This document shows positions 55,731-64,000 of a DNA stretch of 64,000 bases, piece by piece (the stretch's first letter is position 1; every line of letters begins with the position of its first letter). Source of the stretch: an uncultured Gemmatimonadota bacterium (GTDB taxonomy: Bacteria; Gemmatimonadota; Gemmatimonadetes; Longimicrobiales; Longimicrobiaceae). A program made the translations under genes and the position numbers. The notes beneath the pieces were generated by a model that saw only the letters and a list, made by a program, of their open reading frames with translations, searched no databases and was not told the DNA's origin. The stretch lies in NCBI GenBank assembly GCA_902805735.1, contig CADCTW010000001.1, positions 1 to 64,000 on the forward strand. The letters are read 5' to 3'.

Positions 55731-55755
55731 TTCGTCCGCGACCACCGGCTGCGGA

Positions 55756-55962
55756 TCAGGCGTGTGAGGCAGCGAGGGCGCGGCGGTGCCGGAAGACGAG
55801 CCAGGCTGCGCCGCCCAGGCCGATTGCGAGCTGCAGGCCCACCATGACCGTGCGCGACGTGCTCACCTCAGGGTGCGAGATGAACCAATGCACGGCGTTT
55901 GCACCTAACATCATGAGAGTCCCGGCCAGCAAGCCGCGCTGAAACGCCCGCGTGTCGTTCAT
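55756..55962 (-). CDS. Small membrane protein
   Basis: A 68-aa protein with two hydrophobic segments (LLAGTLMMLGANAVHWFI and VMVGLQLAIGLGGAAWLVF) and a basic tail. GGAG 6 bases upstream supports the ATG at 55962. No family was recognised. Confidence 0.65.
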   Translation of the reverse strand: MNDTRAFQRGLLAGTLMMLGANAVHWFISHPEVSTSRTVMVGLQLAIGLGGAAWLVFRHRRALAASHA

Positions 55963-56164
55963 CCCTGTCTCCGGAGGTGAGGAGTCGAGCCGCCCTGCCG
56001 CCCCATGCAGCAAAGCAGGTCAAGAGTCACTCTGTGGATCACATCGTACCGACAGGGCCCGGCAAGCACAAGGGAATCGCGTCGCGCCGAGCCGCTGTCC
56101 TGATCCGGGGTGCTGAGGCATTCTCCGTGGACTCCCATCCGTTTCTCGCCACGGTGACGCAGAC

Positions 56165-56788
56165 ATGAAACGCCTTGCTGCTCTTCTCCTCCCGCTCCTC
56201 CTGGCGCTGCCCGCGGCGGCGCAGACGCGCGGGCCGGTTCCGTTCCTGGGCTTCGCGGTGGGCGGGAGCAGCCTGCCCGAGGCGTTCTCCGGGTGCACCA
56301 GCGACGCGCGCTCGGCGGGGGAGATCCGCGCCGGATTGTCGTTGGGCAGGGTGGCGGTGGAGGCGCGGGGGGCCGCGTTGCTGGCGGGGTACGCGCAGTG
56401 CCTGATCATCCTCTCGGAGGAAGTGCATCTGCCTGGCATCCACCCGGCGGTGGAATACCCGTTCGAGCGCGGCGATGCGCACCTCGCGGCGGAGATGCGC
56501 GTGCGCTACGGCCTCCCCCTGGGCCTCCCGCTGGTGGTGGCGGCGGGCGCCGGATGGCTCGCGCCGCAGGACCTCCCGTACCTGGTCGCCTCCGCCGGCA
56601 TCCGCACGCGCGGACGCGTGCGGGTCGCGCTGGACCTGGACCGCAACTGGTTCCGCGTCCCCTACGACGTGGTGGTCCGCGAGTTCGGAGAGCACGGCGA
56701 GCCCGGCCCCGCCCTGTCCACCAACCGGAAGCACGACTGGCGCGCCGGCCTCGGAGCGCGGCTCGGCCTGGAGGTCCCCCTTCGTTGA
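56165..56788 (+). CDS. Hypothetical exported protein
   Basis: A 207-aa protein with a signal peptide (cleavage after LPAAAQ). The mature part has alternating strands and ends LGARLGLEVPLR, which suggests a small outer-membrane barrel. Two Cys (in SGCTSD and YAQCLI) might pair. No family was recognised. A family 1 palindrome starts directly after the stop codon. Confidence 0.7.
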   Translation: MKRLAALLLPLLLALPAAAQTRGPVPFLGFAVGGSSLPEAFSGCTSDARSAGEIRAGLSLGRVAVEARGAALLAGYAQCLIILSEEVHLPGIHPAVEYPFERGDAHLAAEMRVRYGLPLGLPLVVAAGAGWLAPQDLPYLVASAGIRTRGRVRVALDLDRNWFRVPYDVVVREFGEHGEPGPALSTNRKHDWRAGLGARLGLEVPLR

Positions 56789-56851
56789 CTCACACAGAGA
56801 CACAGAGGCACAGAGATTGGTTTTTCTCTGTGCCTCTGTGTCTCTGTGTGA
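56789..56851. repeat. Family 1 palindrome, full copy
   Basis: CTCACACAGAGACACAGAGG arms with loop ATTGGTTTTT. It starts on the base after one stop codon and ends 12 bases from the convergent one. Confidence 0.93.
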
Positions 56852-56863
56852 CCCCCAGCTTCT

Positions 56864-57493
56864 TTACTCCCGGATCAGCACCGCCACCGGCTTCGAGAGC
56901 CGCACCTCGCGCGAGGTGTCGGACTTGGCCAGCGTCTCCTGGTACCACTCGGGCGGGCGCGACGAGCCGCCGTGCTCCATCAGGATGCGCCCAAGCTCCG
57001 CCGCGTCGATGTTGCGCATCCGCACGCACCCGTGCGACGCGGGTCGGCCCAGCGAGCTGGTGAGGCCGGTGCCGTGGATGTAGAAGTCCGGCGCCCGGAA
57101 GAAGATCTTGATGCGCCCCATGGGGTTGCCCGGGGAGCCGGGCGGCTCGTACGACTTGCCGCGCGCCCACCCGGACGGCGGGGGCCGCCAGCTCGGGTTC
57201 CAGATCATGTGGCTGATGCGGAACTGTCCCTTGGGCGTCGGATAGTTCTCCGCGCCGATGGAGACGGGGAAGCGCCGCACCATCCGCTGGCCGTCCATCA
57301 GGTACAGCGTGCGGTCCGACAGGTCGACCGTCACGCTGAGGGCCTCGCGCTTGTCCAACCGTTGGGACACCGCCGACTCCATGGTGGAGACGATCAGCCC
57401 CGTGTCGCGCGGCGCGGTGCGCTGCCCTTCCGCCATCCCCGGCATCACGGCCAGCCCCAGCGCCACGCCCCAAAACCAACCAGATACTCGCAT
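56864..57493 (-). CDS. L,D-transpeptidase (YkuD domain)
   Basis: A 209-aa periplasmic enzyme that cross-links peptidoglycan stem peptides (3-3 links) or attaches proteins. A signal peptide covers about residues 1-24 (GVALGLAVMPGMAEGQ). The YkuD catalytic motif is HGTGLTSSLGRPASHGCVRM, with the nucleophile Cys in SHGCVRM. The start MRVSGWFWG was chosen because it gives a proper signal peptide. Confidence 0.92.
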   Translation of the reverse strand: MRVSGWFWGVALGLAVMPGMAEGQRTAPRDTGLIVSTMESAVSQRLDKREALSVTVDLSDRTLYLMDGQRMVRRFPVSIGAENYPTPKGQFRISHMIWNPSWRPPPSGWARGKSYEPPGSPGNPMGRIKIFFRAPDFYIHGTGLTSSLGRPASHGCVRMRNIDAAELGRILMEHGGSSRPPEWYQETLAKSDTSREVRLSKPVAVLIRE

Positions 57494-57617
57494 ATGCCTT
57501 TGCCACGTAACGAATTGGATTCCTGCCGACACCCCAGTCCCTGAGGCCAATATCATGCCACGAGGTGCTGCTGGATCGTCTCTGCTGCACGACGCGGCCG
57601 CCCGGCGTGACCAGGGG

Positions 57618-57738
57618 GTGTGAGGAAAGTCCCCGCACGGTTCAGGGATTCTCCTGCTGCGCGCGCCGGTGCGCGAAGCTACCGTGCGGATGTCCCGCGC
57701 ACCGCACGGCGGGGCAACCCCGCAACGGGAGTCCACTC
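57618..57738 (+). promoter_or_regulatory. Highly structured leader upstream of a membrane protein gene
   Basis: Successive inverted repeats: GGGG/CCCC around TGTGAGGAAAGT, CCGCACGGT with ACCGTGCGG enclosing a CGCGC hairpin, and CGGGG/CCCCG just before the ribosome site region. The folded leader reaches almost to the ATG at 57739. It may be a regulatory RNA; no known riboswitch consensus was recognised. Confidence 0.35.
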
Positions 57739-58740
57739 ATGAACGCCCTCAGGCAGCGCTCGCCGCTGCTTCCCTTCGCGCTCCTCGCCGCGGCCGTGTA
57801 CGCCGCGGAGATCGTGGCCGCTCAGCACATCGCCGGCTCGCCGGCGCCCGGAGTGCTGGCGGCCGCCGTCGTTTTAGACCTCGCCGTGGCCCTGCCGGCC
57901 GCGTACTGGTGGTTCTTTCTGCGCGGGCGCGGCGCGACCCTGCGCGTGGTGCCCGTGATCGCGCTGAGCCTGGCCGGCGCGTGGGCCGTGCTCCCGCCCG
58001 GGCACCGCGGCATCATCGACTCGGCGCGCTTCCTCCTGGTCCCGCTGGAGGTGGCGGCGGTGGGCCTGGTGCTGCGCGGCATCGTGCGCTCCCTCTCGCG
58101 CGGCGGCGACATGGTGGAGCGGATCGGGGAGGCGGCACGCGCGGCGCTCCCGCACCGCGCGGCGGCGGACGCGGTGGCGTACGAGATCACCCTCTTCTAC
58201 CTGGCGCTCCTCTCCTGGCGCGCCCGCCCGCACGTGCCCGCGGGCGCCGCCGCGTTCAGCACGCACCGGCGCAGCGGGTACGCCGGACTGGTGCTGGCGG
58301 TGGTGATCATGAGCGCGGTGGAGGGCACCATCGTGCACCTGCTGGCCGCGCGCTGGAGCGTCACGGCGGCGTGGATCCTGACCGCGCTCAGCATCTACGG
58401 CGTTGTGTGGATGCTGGGCGACCTGCAGGCCATCCGCCTGCGCCCCACGCTGGTGCAGGACGATGCGCTGCACGTGCGCGTGGGGCTGCGCTGGGACGTG
58501 CGCCTCCGCTGGGCGGACATCGAGGCGGTGGAGCCGCGCGGCGCGGCGCCCTTCCCGCGTCGCGCCCCGGGCCACCTCCGCGCCACGCCCCTGGGCGAGC
58601 CCAACGTCGTGGTCACGCTCCGCCACCCCGTGCGCGTGCGCGGTCCGTACGGGATCTCACGCCCCGTCACGCGGCTCGGGGTCGCGGTGGACGAGCAGGC
58701 CTCCTTTCTGTCCCACGTGGAGAGGCACAGAGAAGGGTGA
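57739..58740 (+). CDS. Hypothetical multi-pass membrane protein
   Basis: A 333-aa protein with about seven hydrophobic segments in the first 245 residues and a cytosolic C-terminal domain of ~90 residues with beta character (LVQDDALHVRVGLRWDVRLR). GGGAG is present 6 bases before the ATG. The last residues (SHVERHREG) appear to be encoded by a degenerate family 1 half copy. No family was recognised. Confidence 0.7.
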   Translation: MNALRQRSPLLPFALLAAAVYAAEIVAAQHIAGSPAPGVLAAAVVLDLAVALPAAYWWFFLRGRGATLRVVPVIALSLAGAWAVLPPGHRGIIDSARFLLVPLEVAAVGLVLRGIVRSLSRGGDMVERIGEAARAALPHRAAADAVAYEITLFYLALLSWRARPHVPAGAAAFSTHRRSGYAGLVLAVVIMSAVEGTIVHLLAARWSVTAAWILTALSIYGVVWMLGDLQAIRLRPTLVQDDALHVRVGLRWDVRLRWADIEAVEPRGAAPFPRRAPGHLRATPLGEPNVVVTLRHPVRVRGPYGISRPVTRLGVAVDEQASFLSHVERHREG

Positions 58741-58746
58741 GCCCCT

Positions 58747-59163
58747 TCAGGACACGAGCCACACCACGCTGCGCGCCACCCAGAGAAGGCCCGCGAGGAG
58801 GAGCGGCAGCAGCGTCAGGCCGACCGAGAAGATCAGCCCCTGGCGGAACAGGATCGGCCCCAGGTCCGGCGCGTTTCGCCCCCAGAGTCGGCGGGCGAGG
58901 AGCTCGGCCTGCCAGCCGAAGGTGTAGCACAGGTTCGCCATGATCGCGTAGGCCGCCACGGGGCCCAGCACCTCCGGAAAGGGCATGGGCGACGAGAACG
59001 GCGGGAGCGCGAAGAAGAACGACATTCCCGCGAGCGTCACCAGCCCCGCGGCGCCCACCGCCTTGTTGAACACCAGGCGGCGCGACTCCCACCAGCGCAC
59101 CGTGGAAAGCGGGGTGCGGCGGTAATCGGGAGGCGGGTACAGGACGTTGGCCAGACTGGACAT
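58747..59163 (-). CDS. Hypothetical membrane protein
   Basis: A 138-aa protein with three hydrophobic segments and a conserved-looking N-terminus (MSSLANVLYPPPDYRRTPLS). A GAGG ribosome site 8 bases upstream and the promoter at 59213-59241 support this start over the longer frame. No family was recognised. Confidence 0.68.
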   Translation of the reverse strand: MSSLANVLYPPPDYRRTPLSTVRWWESRRLVFNKAVGAAGLVTLAGMSFFFALPPFSSPMPFPEVLGPVAAYAIMANLCYTFGWQAELLARRLWGRNAPDLGPILFRQGLIFSVGLTLLPLLLAGLLWVARSVVWLVS

Positions 59164-59212
59164 GTTGATCACCTCACTCAGAGATCGTGTGGGGACGACA
59201 GCCACGCTGGAT

Positions 59213-59241
59213 ACGGTAGATGTTTTCAGCCGTGTCGTCAA
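59213..59241 (-). promoter_or_regulatory. Putative promoter of the small membrane gene
   Basis: TTGACG (59241-59236), 17-base spacer, TACCGT (59218-59213) on the minus strand, with a predicted leader of about 43 bases. Confidence 0.45.
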
Positions 59242-59287
59242 GTACTTTGCATTGCAGAGTTGATGCCAGCGCAGCGCCACAGAGGGG

Positions 59288-60409
59288 TTAAGCTGCGGCG
59301 GAGCGGATGGCCCCGTCGAGATCCGCCCAGAGGTCGTCGGCGTCCTCGATGCCGACGCTGAGCCGCAGGAGCGAAGGGGGAAGGTGTCCCTGTCCCGCGA
59401 TGGCGGCGCGGCGTTCCATGGTGGATTCCACGCCTCCCAGGCTGGTGGCGTGGCGGATGAGCCTCACGTTCCGGCAAACCGCGTCCGCCAGCTCGGCCCC
59501 GCCATCGACGTCGAAGGAGATGATGGTGCCGAAGCCCCTGAGCACGCGCCTGGCGACCGCGTGCGTCGGGTGGGAGGGCAGGCCCGGAAAGCGGACGCGG
59601 GCGACGCGCGGGTGCGCTTCGAGCCGCTCCGCGAGCAGGGTGGCGGTCTGCTGGGCGCGTTCCAGGCGCAGGGCCAGAGTCCTCGCGCCGCGGACGGCCA
59701 GGAAGGCTTCCAGCGTTCCGGGTGTGGCGCCGGTCAGCTCGCGGGACTTGAGGAGAGCGTGCCACAGGGCATCGTCCCCCGTCGTGGCGACCCCTGCCAG
59801 CAGGTCGGAGTGGCCGCCGATGAACTTGGTGGCCGACTGCATGGACACGGTGGCGCCGAGGTCGAGCGGCCGCTGGTTGAGCGGCGTGGCGAAGGTGTTG
59901 TCCACCGCCACGATCGTCCCCGGCTTGCGGGGCGCCGCGCAGACGGCCTCCAGGTCCGCCACGGTGAGCAGCGGGTTGGAGGGCGATTCGAGCCAGACCA
60001 GGTCGGCGGCGCCGCAGGCGCGGATCCAGGCGGCCGTATCGTCCACCGCCACCCGCTGCACGGTCCAGCGCCCCTTTTCCGCGCCCGCCGCCACCAGCCC
60101 CGCGACGCCCTGGTAGCAATCGTCCGGCAGCGCCACGACGGCGCCGGCCTGGAGCTGGTCGAACACCGCGGCAATGGCGGCCATCCCCGAGGCGAACGCC
60201 ACCGCCCTCCCCAGCTCCAGCCCGCCGACCACTTCCTCGAGTGCTTCCCAGGTCGGCGTGCCCTCGTCGCGCGAGTAGTCGCGCCCGGCGCCGATGATGA
60301 AGTTGGACGCGGGGACCAGCGGCACGTTCAGCGGAGCGCCGGGCTCCGACGGGCGCCCCGCCGAGACGAGCCACGATTCCGGTTTGATTCCAAACGGGTG
60401 CTTGTCCAT
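59288..60409 (-). CDS. Cys/Met metabolism PLP-dependent enzyme (cystathionine gamma-synthase/lyase family)
   Basis: A 373-aa type I PLP enzyme. The PLP Lys is in QSATKFIGGHSD. FASGMAAIAAVF binds the phosphate, DNTFATPLNQRPLDLGA holds the Asp that pairs with the ring nitrogen, and TSLGGVESTMERRA is the C-terminal family signature. It could act in transsulfuration (cystathionine gamma-synthase or lyase) or in homologous Cys/Met steps; the sequence alone does not decide. The start at 60409 has GGGAGG at long spacing; 60445 is the alternative. Confidence 0.88.
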   Translation of the reverse strand: MDKHPFGIKPESWLVSAGRPSEPGAPLNVPLVPASNFIIGAGRDYSRDEGTPTWEALEEVVGGLELGRAVAFASGMAAIAAVFDQLQAGAVVALPDDCYQGVAGLVAAGAEKGRWTVQRVAVDDTAAWIRACGAADLVWLESPSNPLLTVADLEAVCAAPRKPGTIVAVDNTFATPLNQRPLDLGATVSMQSATKFIGGHSDLLAGVATTGDDALWHALLKSRELTGATPGTLEAFLAVRGARTLALRLERAQQTATLLAERLEAHPRVARVRFPGLPSHPTHAVARRVLRGFGTIISFDVDGGAELADAVCRNVRLIRHATSLGGVESTMERRAAIAGQGHLPPSLLRLSVGIEDADDLWADLDGAIRSAAA

Positions 60410-60442
60410 GCTTTCGAATACCTCCCGGGGAGGGGCGCCGTT

Positions 60443-60531
60443 CATCGCGCCCGCGCTTTCCGCCGTTCCGTCACGTCCGGGACCACCGGGCGCAACACGC
60501 CGAATGGGCCGATGGCACGGGCGCGATGAAC
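60443..60531. repeat. Long inverted repeat
   Basis: TTCATCGCGCCCG (from 60443) and CGGGCGCGATGAA (to about 60530) are perfect 13-bp arms with about 62 bases between. A related GCGCGATTCATCGCGCC occurs near 55655. The left arm overlaps the alternative start of the PLP enzyme gene. Confidence 0.7.
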
Positions 60532-60538
60532 CGCGCCT

Positions 60539-62764
60539 TTACCTCCGATCTGCGTCCACGGCCGGGTCCAGGACGCGGAAGGTGGCTCTGAGGCCCCCCA
60601 CCATCACGTCGAAGGCGCCGGGCTCCAGGGTAGGGCGGCCGTCGCGGGCGATGAAGCGCAGGTCGTCGGTGGAGAGGCGAAAGGTGACGGTGCGCGAGGC
60701 GCCGGGCTGCAGGCCCACCTTGTGGAAGGCGCGCAGGCGGCGGACGGGCGGGGTGACGGAGGCGTAGTGCTGGCGCGTGTAGAGGAGTACCGTCTCCTGG
60801 CCGGCGCGGGCCCCGGTGTTGGTGACGGTGACCTCCACCGTCAGGGAATCGCCGGGGGCGACCTCGCCGGAGGCGCGCAGGGCGGAGTAGGCGAAGGTGG
60901 TGTAGCTGAGGCCGTGGCCGAACTCCCACTGGGGGTTGAAGGCCGTGGCGCGGCGGTCCATCCCCGGGCCCAGCGTTTCCGTGAGCACGTGGTCGTACGT
61001 GAGCAGGTGATTGGGGTGGCGCGGGTAGGTGAAGGGGAGCTTGCCGCCCGGGTTGTGGTCGCCGAACAGGACGTCGGCGATGGCGTCGCCGCCGTGCATC
61101 CCCGGCCAGTACGCCATCACCACGCCGCACGCGCGGTCCGCCACGCGGCTGATGATGCGCGGGCGGCCCTCCACCAGCACCAGGACGACGGGGGTGCCGG
61201 TGGCCTGGATCGCCTCCACCAGGCGAAGCTGCGGCTCGGGAAGGGTGAGGTCGCCGATGTCGCCCACCCACTCGGCGTACGCGTCTTCGCCGATGGCGAC
61301 CACCGCCACGTCCGCGTCGGCGGCGGCGCGGGCGGCGGCGGCGATGTCGATGGGGTCCGTGAAGCGCGAGCCACCTACGTAGCGCACGTCGCTGCCGCGG
61401 CGCAGCATGGCCTGCAGCAGCGTGGGCGAACCCGGCGGGAAGAGCGACGCGTCGGTGCCCTGCCAGCTGTGCGTCCAGCCGCCGTTGAGGGCGGTGAGCG
61501 AGTTGGCGGCGGGGCCGGTCACCAGGACGCGCGCGTCCTTTTTCAGCGGCAGCACGCCGTCGTTCTGGAGCAGGGTGATGGACTCGCGCGCCGCCTGCCT
61601 CGCCGCGCCCGCCGCCTCTTCCGTGGCGAAGCGCGCGCGCAGGGCGGGATCGGGAAGGGGTGAATCGAACAGCCCCAGCTCTTCCTTGAGCGCGAGGATG
61701 CGGCGCACCGACGCGTCCACGCGGCTCTCCGGGATGGTGCCCTCGCGCACCAGCGCCAGCAGGTGGTCCGCGAAGCCGAAGTCGTGCGGGGTCATGCTCA
61801 TGTCGATCCCCGCCTCCACCGCCATGCGCACGGCGTCCCTGTGCGTGGCCGCCACCCGGTGACGCGTGTGGAGGAAGATGACGTCCTCCCAGTCGGTCAC
61901 CACCACTCCGCCGAAGCCCAGCTCGCCGCGCAGCACGTCCGTCAGCCAGTAGCGGCTGGCGTGCAGCGGCTCGCCGTCGATCTCCCCCGAGTTGACCATC
62001 ACCGCGCGCGCCCCGGCCCGCACCGCGGCGGCGAAGGGCGGGAGGACGTGCTCGCGGACGCCCCGCGGCGTGAGGTCGGCGGGGGTGCGGTCGCGGCCGG
62101 TGCGCGGCACGCCGTAGCCCAGGTAGTGCTTCAGCGTGGCGGCCACGCGGCCGTCGCGCTGCATCCCCATCACCATCTCGCGCCCCAGCAGCGACGCCAC
62201 CAGCGGGTCCTCGCCGAACGTCTCGTAGAAGCGCGCCCAGAGCGGCTGGCGCCCCACGTCCAGCACGGGCGCGAAGTTCCAGGGAAGGGCGGAGGCGATG
62301 GCCTCGTCGCCCGTGACCTCGCCGGCGCGCCGGGCCAGCGCGGGGTCGAAGGTGGCCGCCATCCCCAGGTTGTGGGGGAAGATCGTGCCGCCGCGCGTGT
62401 AGTTGGCCCCGTGCACGAAGTCGATGCCGTACAGCACGGGGATCCGCAGCCGCGTGCGGTTCACGGCCACGTCCTGGATCTCGCCGATCAGTGCGTGCCA
62501 ACCCTCCAGCGTCAGCGACCCGCCCACCACGTTGAGCAGCGACCCCACGTGCCGGTCCACCAGCGCCTCGCGCAGCTTCGCCGAATCCAGGCGCACGCTG
62601 TCGCGCGCGGGCCCGCCCCTGGCCGCCACGGCCGCCAGGGTGAGCTGGGTCATCTGCCCCACCTTCTCCTCCAAGGTCATCCGCGCCAGCAGCGAATCCA
62701 CCCGCGTCTGGGCGGAAGCCGAGCCCGCGAGCGCCACCCCCAGCAGAGCCACGATGTACCTCAT
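60539..62764 (-). CDS. bglX: Beta-glucosidase, glycoside hydrolase family 3
   Basis: A 741-aa periplasmic or secreted glucosidase (BglX type). A signal peptide ends near SASAQ. The N-terminal GH3 barrel carries the nucleophile Asp in GGVVVTDWEDV (about residue 290) and the KHYLGYGVP substrate segment. The C-terminal sandwich and fibronectin-III-like domain (GDSLTVEVTVTNTGARAGQE) are complete. It releases glucose from beta-linked oligosaccharides. The longer frame upstream is encoded by a family 1 repeat. Confidence 0.93.
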   Translation of the reverse strand: MRYIVALLGVALAGSASAQTRVDSLLARMTLEEKVGQMTQLTLAAVAARGGPARDSVRLDSAKLREALVDRHVGSLLNVVGGSLTLEGWHALIGEIQDVAVNRTRLRIPVLYGIDFVHGANYTRGGTIFPHNLGMAATFDPALARRAGEVTGDEAIASALPWNFAPVLDVGRQPLWARFYETFGEDPLVASLLGREMVMGMQRDGRVAATLKHYLGYGVPRTGRDRTPADLTPRGVREHVLPPFAAAVRAGARAVMVNSGEIDGEPLHASRYWLTDVLRGELGFGGVVVTDWEDVIFLHTRHRVAATHRDAVRMAVEAGIDMSMTPHDFGFADHLLALVREGTIPESRVDASVRRILALKEELGLFDSPLPDPALRARFATEEAAGAARQAARESITLLQNDGVLPLKKDARVLVTGPAANSLTALNGGWTHSWQGTDASLFPPGSPTLLQAMLRRGSDVRYVGGSRFTDPIDIAAAARAAADADVAVVAIGEDAYAEWVGDIGDLTLPEPQLRLVEAIQATGTPVVLVLVEGRPRIISRVADRACGVVMAYWPGMHGGDAIADVLFGDHNPGGKLPFTYPRHPNHLLTYDHVLTETLGPGMDRRATAFNPQWEFGHGLSYTTFAYSALRASGEVAPGDSLTVEVTVTNTGARAGQETVLLYTRQHYASVTPPVRRLRAFHKVGLQPGASRTVTFRLSTDDLRFIARDGRPTLEPGAFDVMVGGLRATFRVLDPAVDADRR

Positions 62765-62779
62765 CCTTACTCCATAAGC

Positions 62780-62831
62780 CACAGAGGCACAGAGAAGACC
62801 CAATCTCTGTGCCTCTGTGTCTCTGTGTGAG
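62780..62831. repeat. Family 1 palindrome, full copy
   Basis: CACAGAGGCACAGAG and complement with loop AAGACCCAAT; the right arm is longer. It lies 5 bases from the stop of the M16 peptidase gene and 16 bases upstream of the bglX start. Confidence 0.9.
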
Positions 62832-62836
62832 CCCCC

Positions 62837-64000
62837 TTATCGAACCTTGACCCCGTTCGGATCCAGCACTTCCACCGTGCCCAGGTTCAGCGCCCGGATG
62901 GGCGCCTCGATCTTGGACAGGTCGCCGGCCACCACGATGGTGAGCGCGTCCGGCGTCAGCCGCGTCCGGGCGATGCGCGCGACGTCGGCCGGGGTGACGG
63001 CGGAGAAGCGCTCGCGGTACGTGTTGTAGTAGTCCAGCGGCTGCCCGTTCTGCAGGAGCTGCTGGATGCGGTCGGCCAGGCCCTGCACCGTCTGGATGGA
63101 GCTGGGGAAGCTCCCCACCACGTTGGCGGCGGCGGCGCGCAGCTCATCCGCCGGCACCGGCTCGGTGGCGATGCGGCGGTACTGGCTCACGATCTCCGCC
63201 ACGGCCGAGTCGGTGGCGTTGGTGCGCGCCGAAGTGGCCATCATGAAGGTGCCCGAGAGGGGGCGCGCGATCAGGTCGCTCCCCGCGCCGTACGTCCAGC
63301 CGTGCCGCTCGCGCAGGCTCATCATCAGGCGCGACCGGAAGCCGCCCCCCAGCACCTGCGAGAGCGCGGTGTACGGGATCAGGTCCGGATCGCTGGCCGT
63401 GACCGCCGCGTGGCCCACGCGGATCCCGGACTGCACCGAGCCCGGGCGGTCCACCAGGATGATGCGCGTGGCGTTCACCGGGCGCAGCGCGGGGCGCGGC
63501 AGCGAGGCCGCCGTGCCGCCCGCGACGTTCCACGAGCCGAAGGCCCGCTCGGCCATGCGGCGCGCCTCGTCCTGCGTCACGTCGCCCACCAGGAGCAGCG
63601 TGGTGTTGGCGGGGGAATACATGCGCTGGTGGTACGCCACGGCGTCGCCGCGCGTGATGCGGGGCAGCGACGCGGCCGTGCCGGCCACGGGGCGCGAGTA
63701 CCCGGTGGCGGAGTCGAACAGGGCGCGGTTGTGCGCCAGCCCGGCCAGCCCTTCCACCGTGGAGTTGAGGCGCACCGCGCCGGCCACCATCTGGCCGCGC
63801 ACGCGCAGCAGCTCGCTTTCCGTGAAGGCGGGCGAGGTCACCGTGGTCGCCGCCAGCTCCAGCGCGTCGCCGAAGGTGCTCTTGGGCGCCGTGACGTTGG
63901 CGGTGGCGAACTCGAAGCCCGCGCCGGTGCCGAACGACGCGCCCAGCGCCTCCATGCGCTCGGCGATCTGCGGGCCGGTCAGGGTGCGCGTGCCCTCGCG
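62837..64000 (-). CDS. M16 family peptidase, C-terminal part (5' end outside window)
   Basis: At least 387 residues of an insulinase/pitrilysin-type zinc peptidase. Visible are the second-domain motif SPANTTLLLVGDVTQDEARR, GGGFRSRLMMSLRERHGWTYG (typical of M16 inactive or C-terminal domains) and YRERFSAVTPADVARIARTR. The HxxEH zinc motif is N-terminal and would lie beyond the window. Upstream exported genes suggest a periplasmic enzyme, but the signal peptide cannot be seen. Confidence 0.9.
   Translation of the reverse strand, partial: REGTRTLTGPQIAERMEALGASFGTGAGFEFATANVTAPKSTFGDALELAATTVTSPAFTESELLRVRGQMVAGAVRLNSTVEGLAGLAHNRALFDSATGYSRPVAGTAASLPRITRGDAVAYHQRMYSPANTTLLLVGDVTQDEARRMAERAFGSWNVAGGTAASLPRPALRPVNATRIILVDRPGSVQSGIRVGHAAVTASDPDLIPYTALSQVLGGGFRSRLMMSLRERHGWTYGAGSDLIARPLSGTFMMATSARTNATDSAVAEIVSQYRRIATEPVPADELRAAAANVVGSFPSSIQTVQGLADRIQQLLQNGQPLDYYNTYRERFSAVTPADVARIARTRLTPDALTIVVAGDLSKIEAPIRALNLGTVEVLDPNGVKVR

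Noticed and set aside
57617-57640. GAGGAAAGTCC, identical to a conserved RNase P RNA box
   Set aside because: The remaining conserved regions of RNase P RNA are absent in the 100 bases before the next gene, so it is a chance match.

Overview
This window looks like chromosomal DNA from a high-GC Gram-negative bacterium of the Gemmatimonadota, probably a Longimicrobium relative. That placement rests on the gene mix (outer-membrane lipid transport, RND pump, TolC, menaquinone by the futalosine route, methionine import) and on two abundant palindromic repeats that I associate with that group. It is inference, not a database match.

Layout. 1-2.1 kb: methionine importer metNI behind a leader that encodes a Met/Cys-rich peptide followed by a terminator. 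2.1-2.5 kb: a cold-shock gene with a long leader. 2.6-11.7 kb: amidohydrolase, TetR, PEP carboxykinase, chemoreceptor, lipoprotein, KAS III-type enzyme, cupredoxin. 12-21 kb: acetyl-CoA synthetase, a membrane alpha/beta hydrolase, small hypothetical genes, and a DUF485/acetate symporter pair. 21-23 kb: cytidylate-kinase-like protein and mqnA. 23.6-26.2 kb: an MlaEFD-type lipid transporter. 26.7-33.5 kb: tetR-tolC-adaptor-RND pump operon with a clear operator. 33.5-38.1 kb: a GbsR/MarR regulator divergent from a two-gene ATPase operon that ends in a strong terminator; its base composition looks lower in GC than its neighbours, and it is the best candidate for an undescribed accessory system. 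38.3-46.3 kb: PAS/GAF histidine kinase, formyltransferase, and an AttEFGH-like ABC cluster in which one permease lacks its N-terminus while the AttH-like protein starts with a permease-like N-terminus. 46.4-47 kb: BrnT-type toxin-antitoxin pair. 47-64 kb: pseudokinase, Yip1, DUF445, DUF3616, HD hydrolase plus MBL hydrolase, DUF72, L,D-transpeptidase, PLP enzyme, GH3 glucosidase, and the end of an M16 peptidase.

Two palindrome families punctuate the window. Family 1 (CTCACACAGAGACACAGAGG-type arms) occurs in about a dozen full copies and several half copies. Family 2 (GGCCCTCACC...GGTGAGGGCC, with inner CTCTCCC...GGGAGAG hairpins) occurs in about eight locations. Almost all copies lie within about 20 bases of a stop codon, so they probably act as 3'-end elements. 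Several half copies have been absorbed into coding sequence or supply a ribosome binding site. I saw no rRNA, tRNA, CRISPR array, transposase or integrase.
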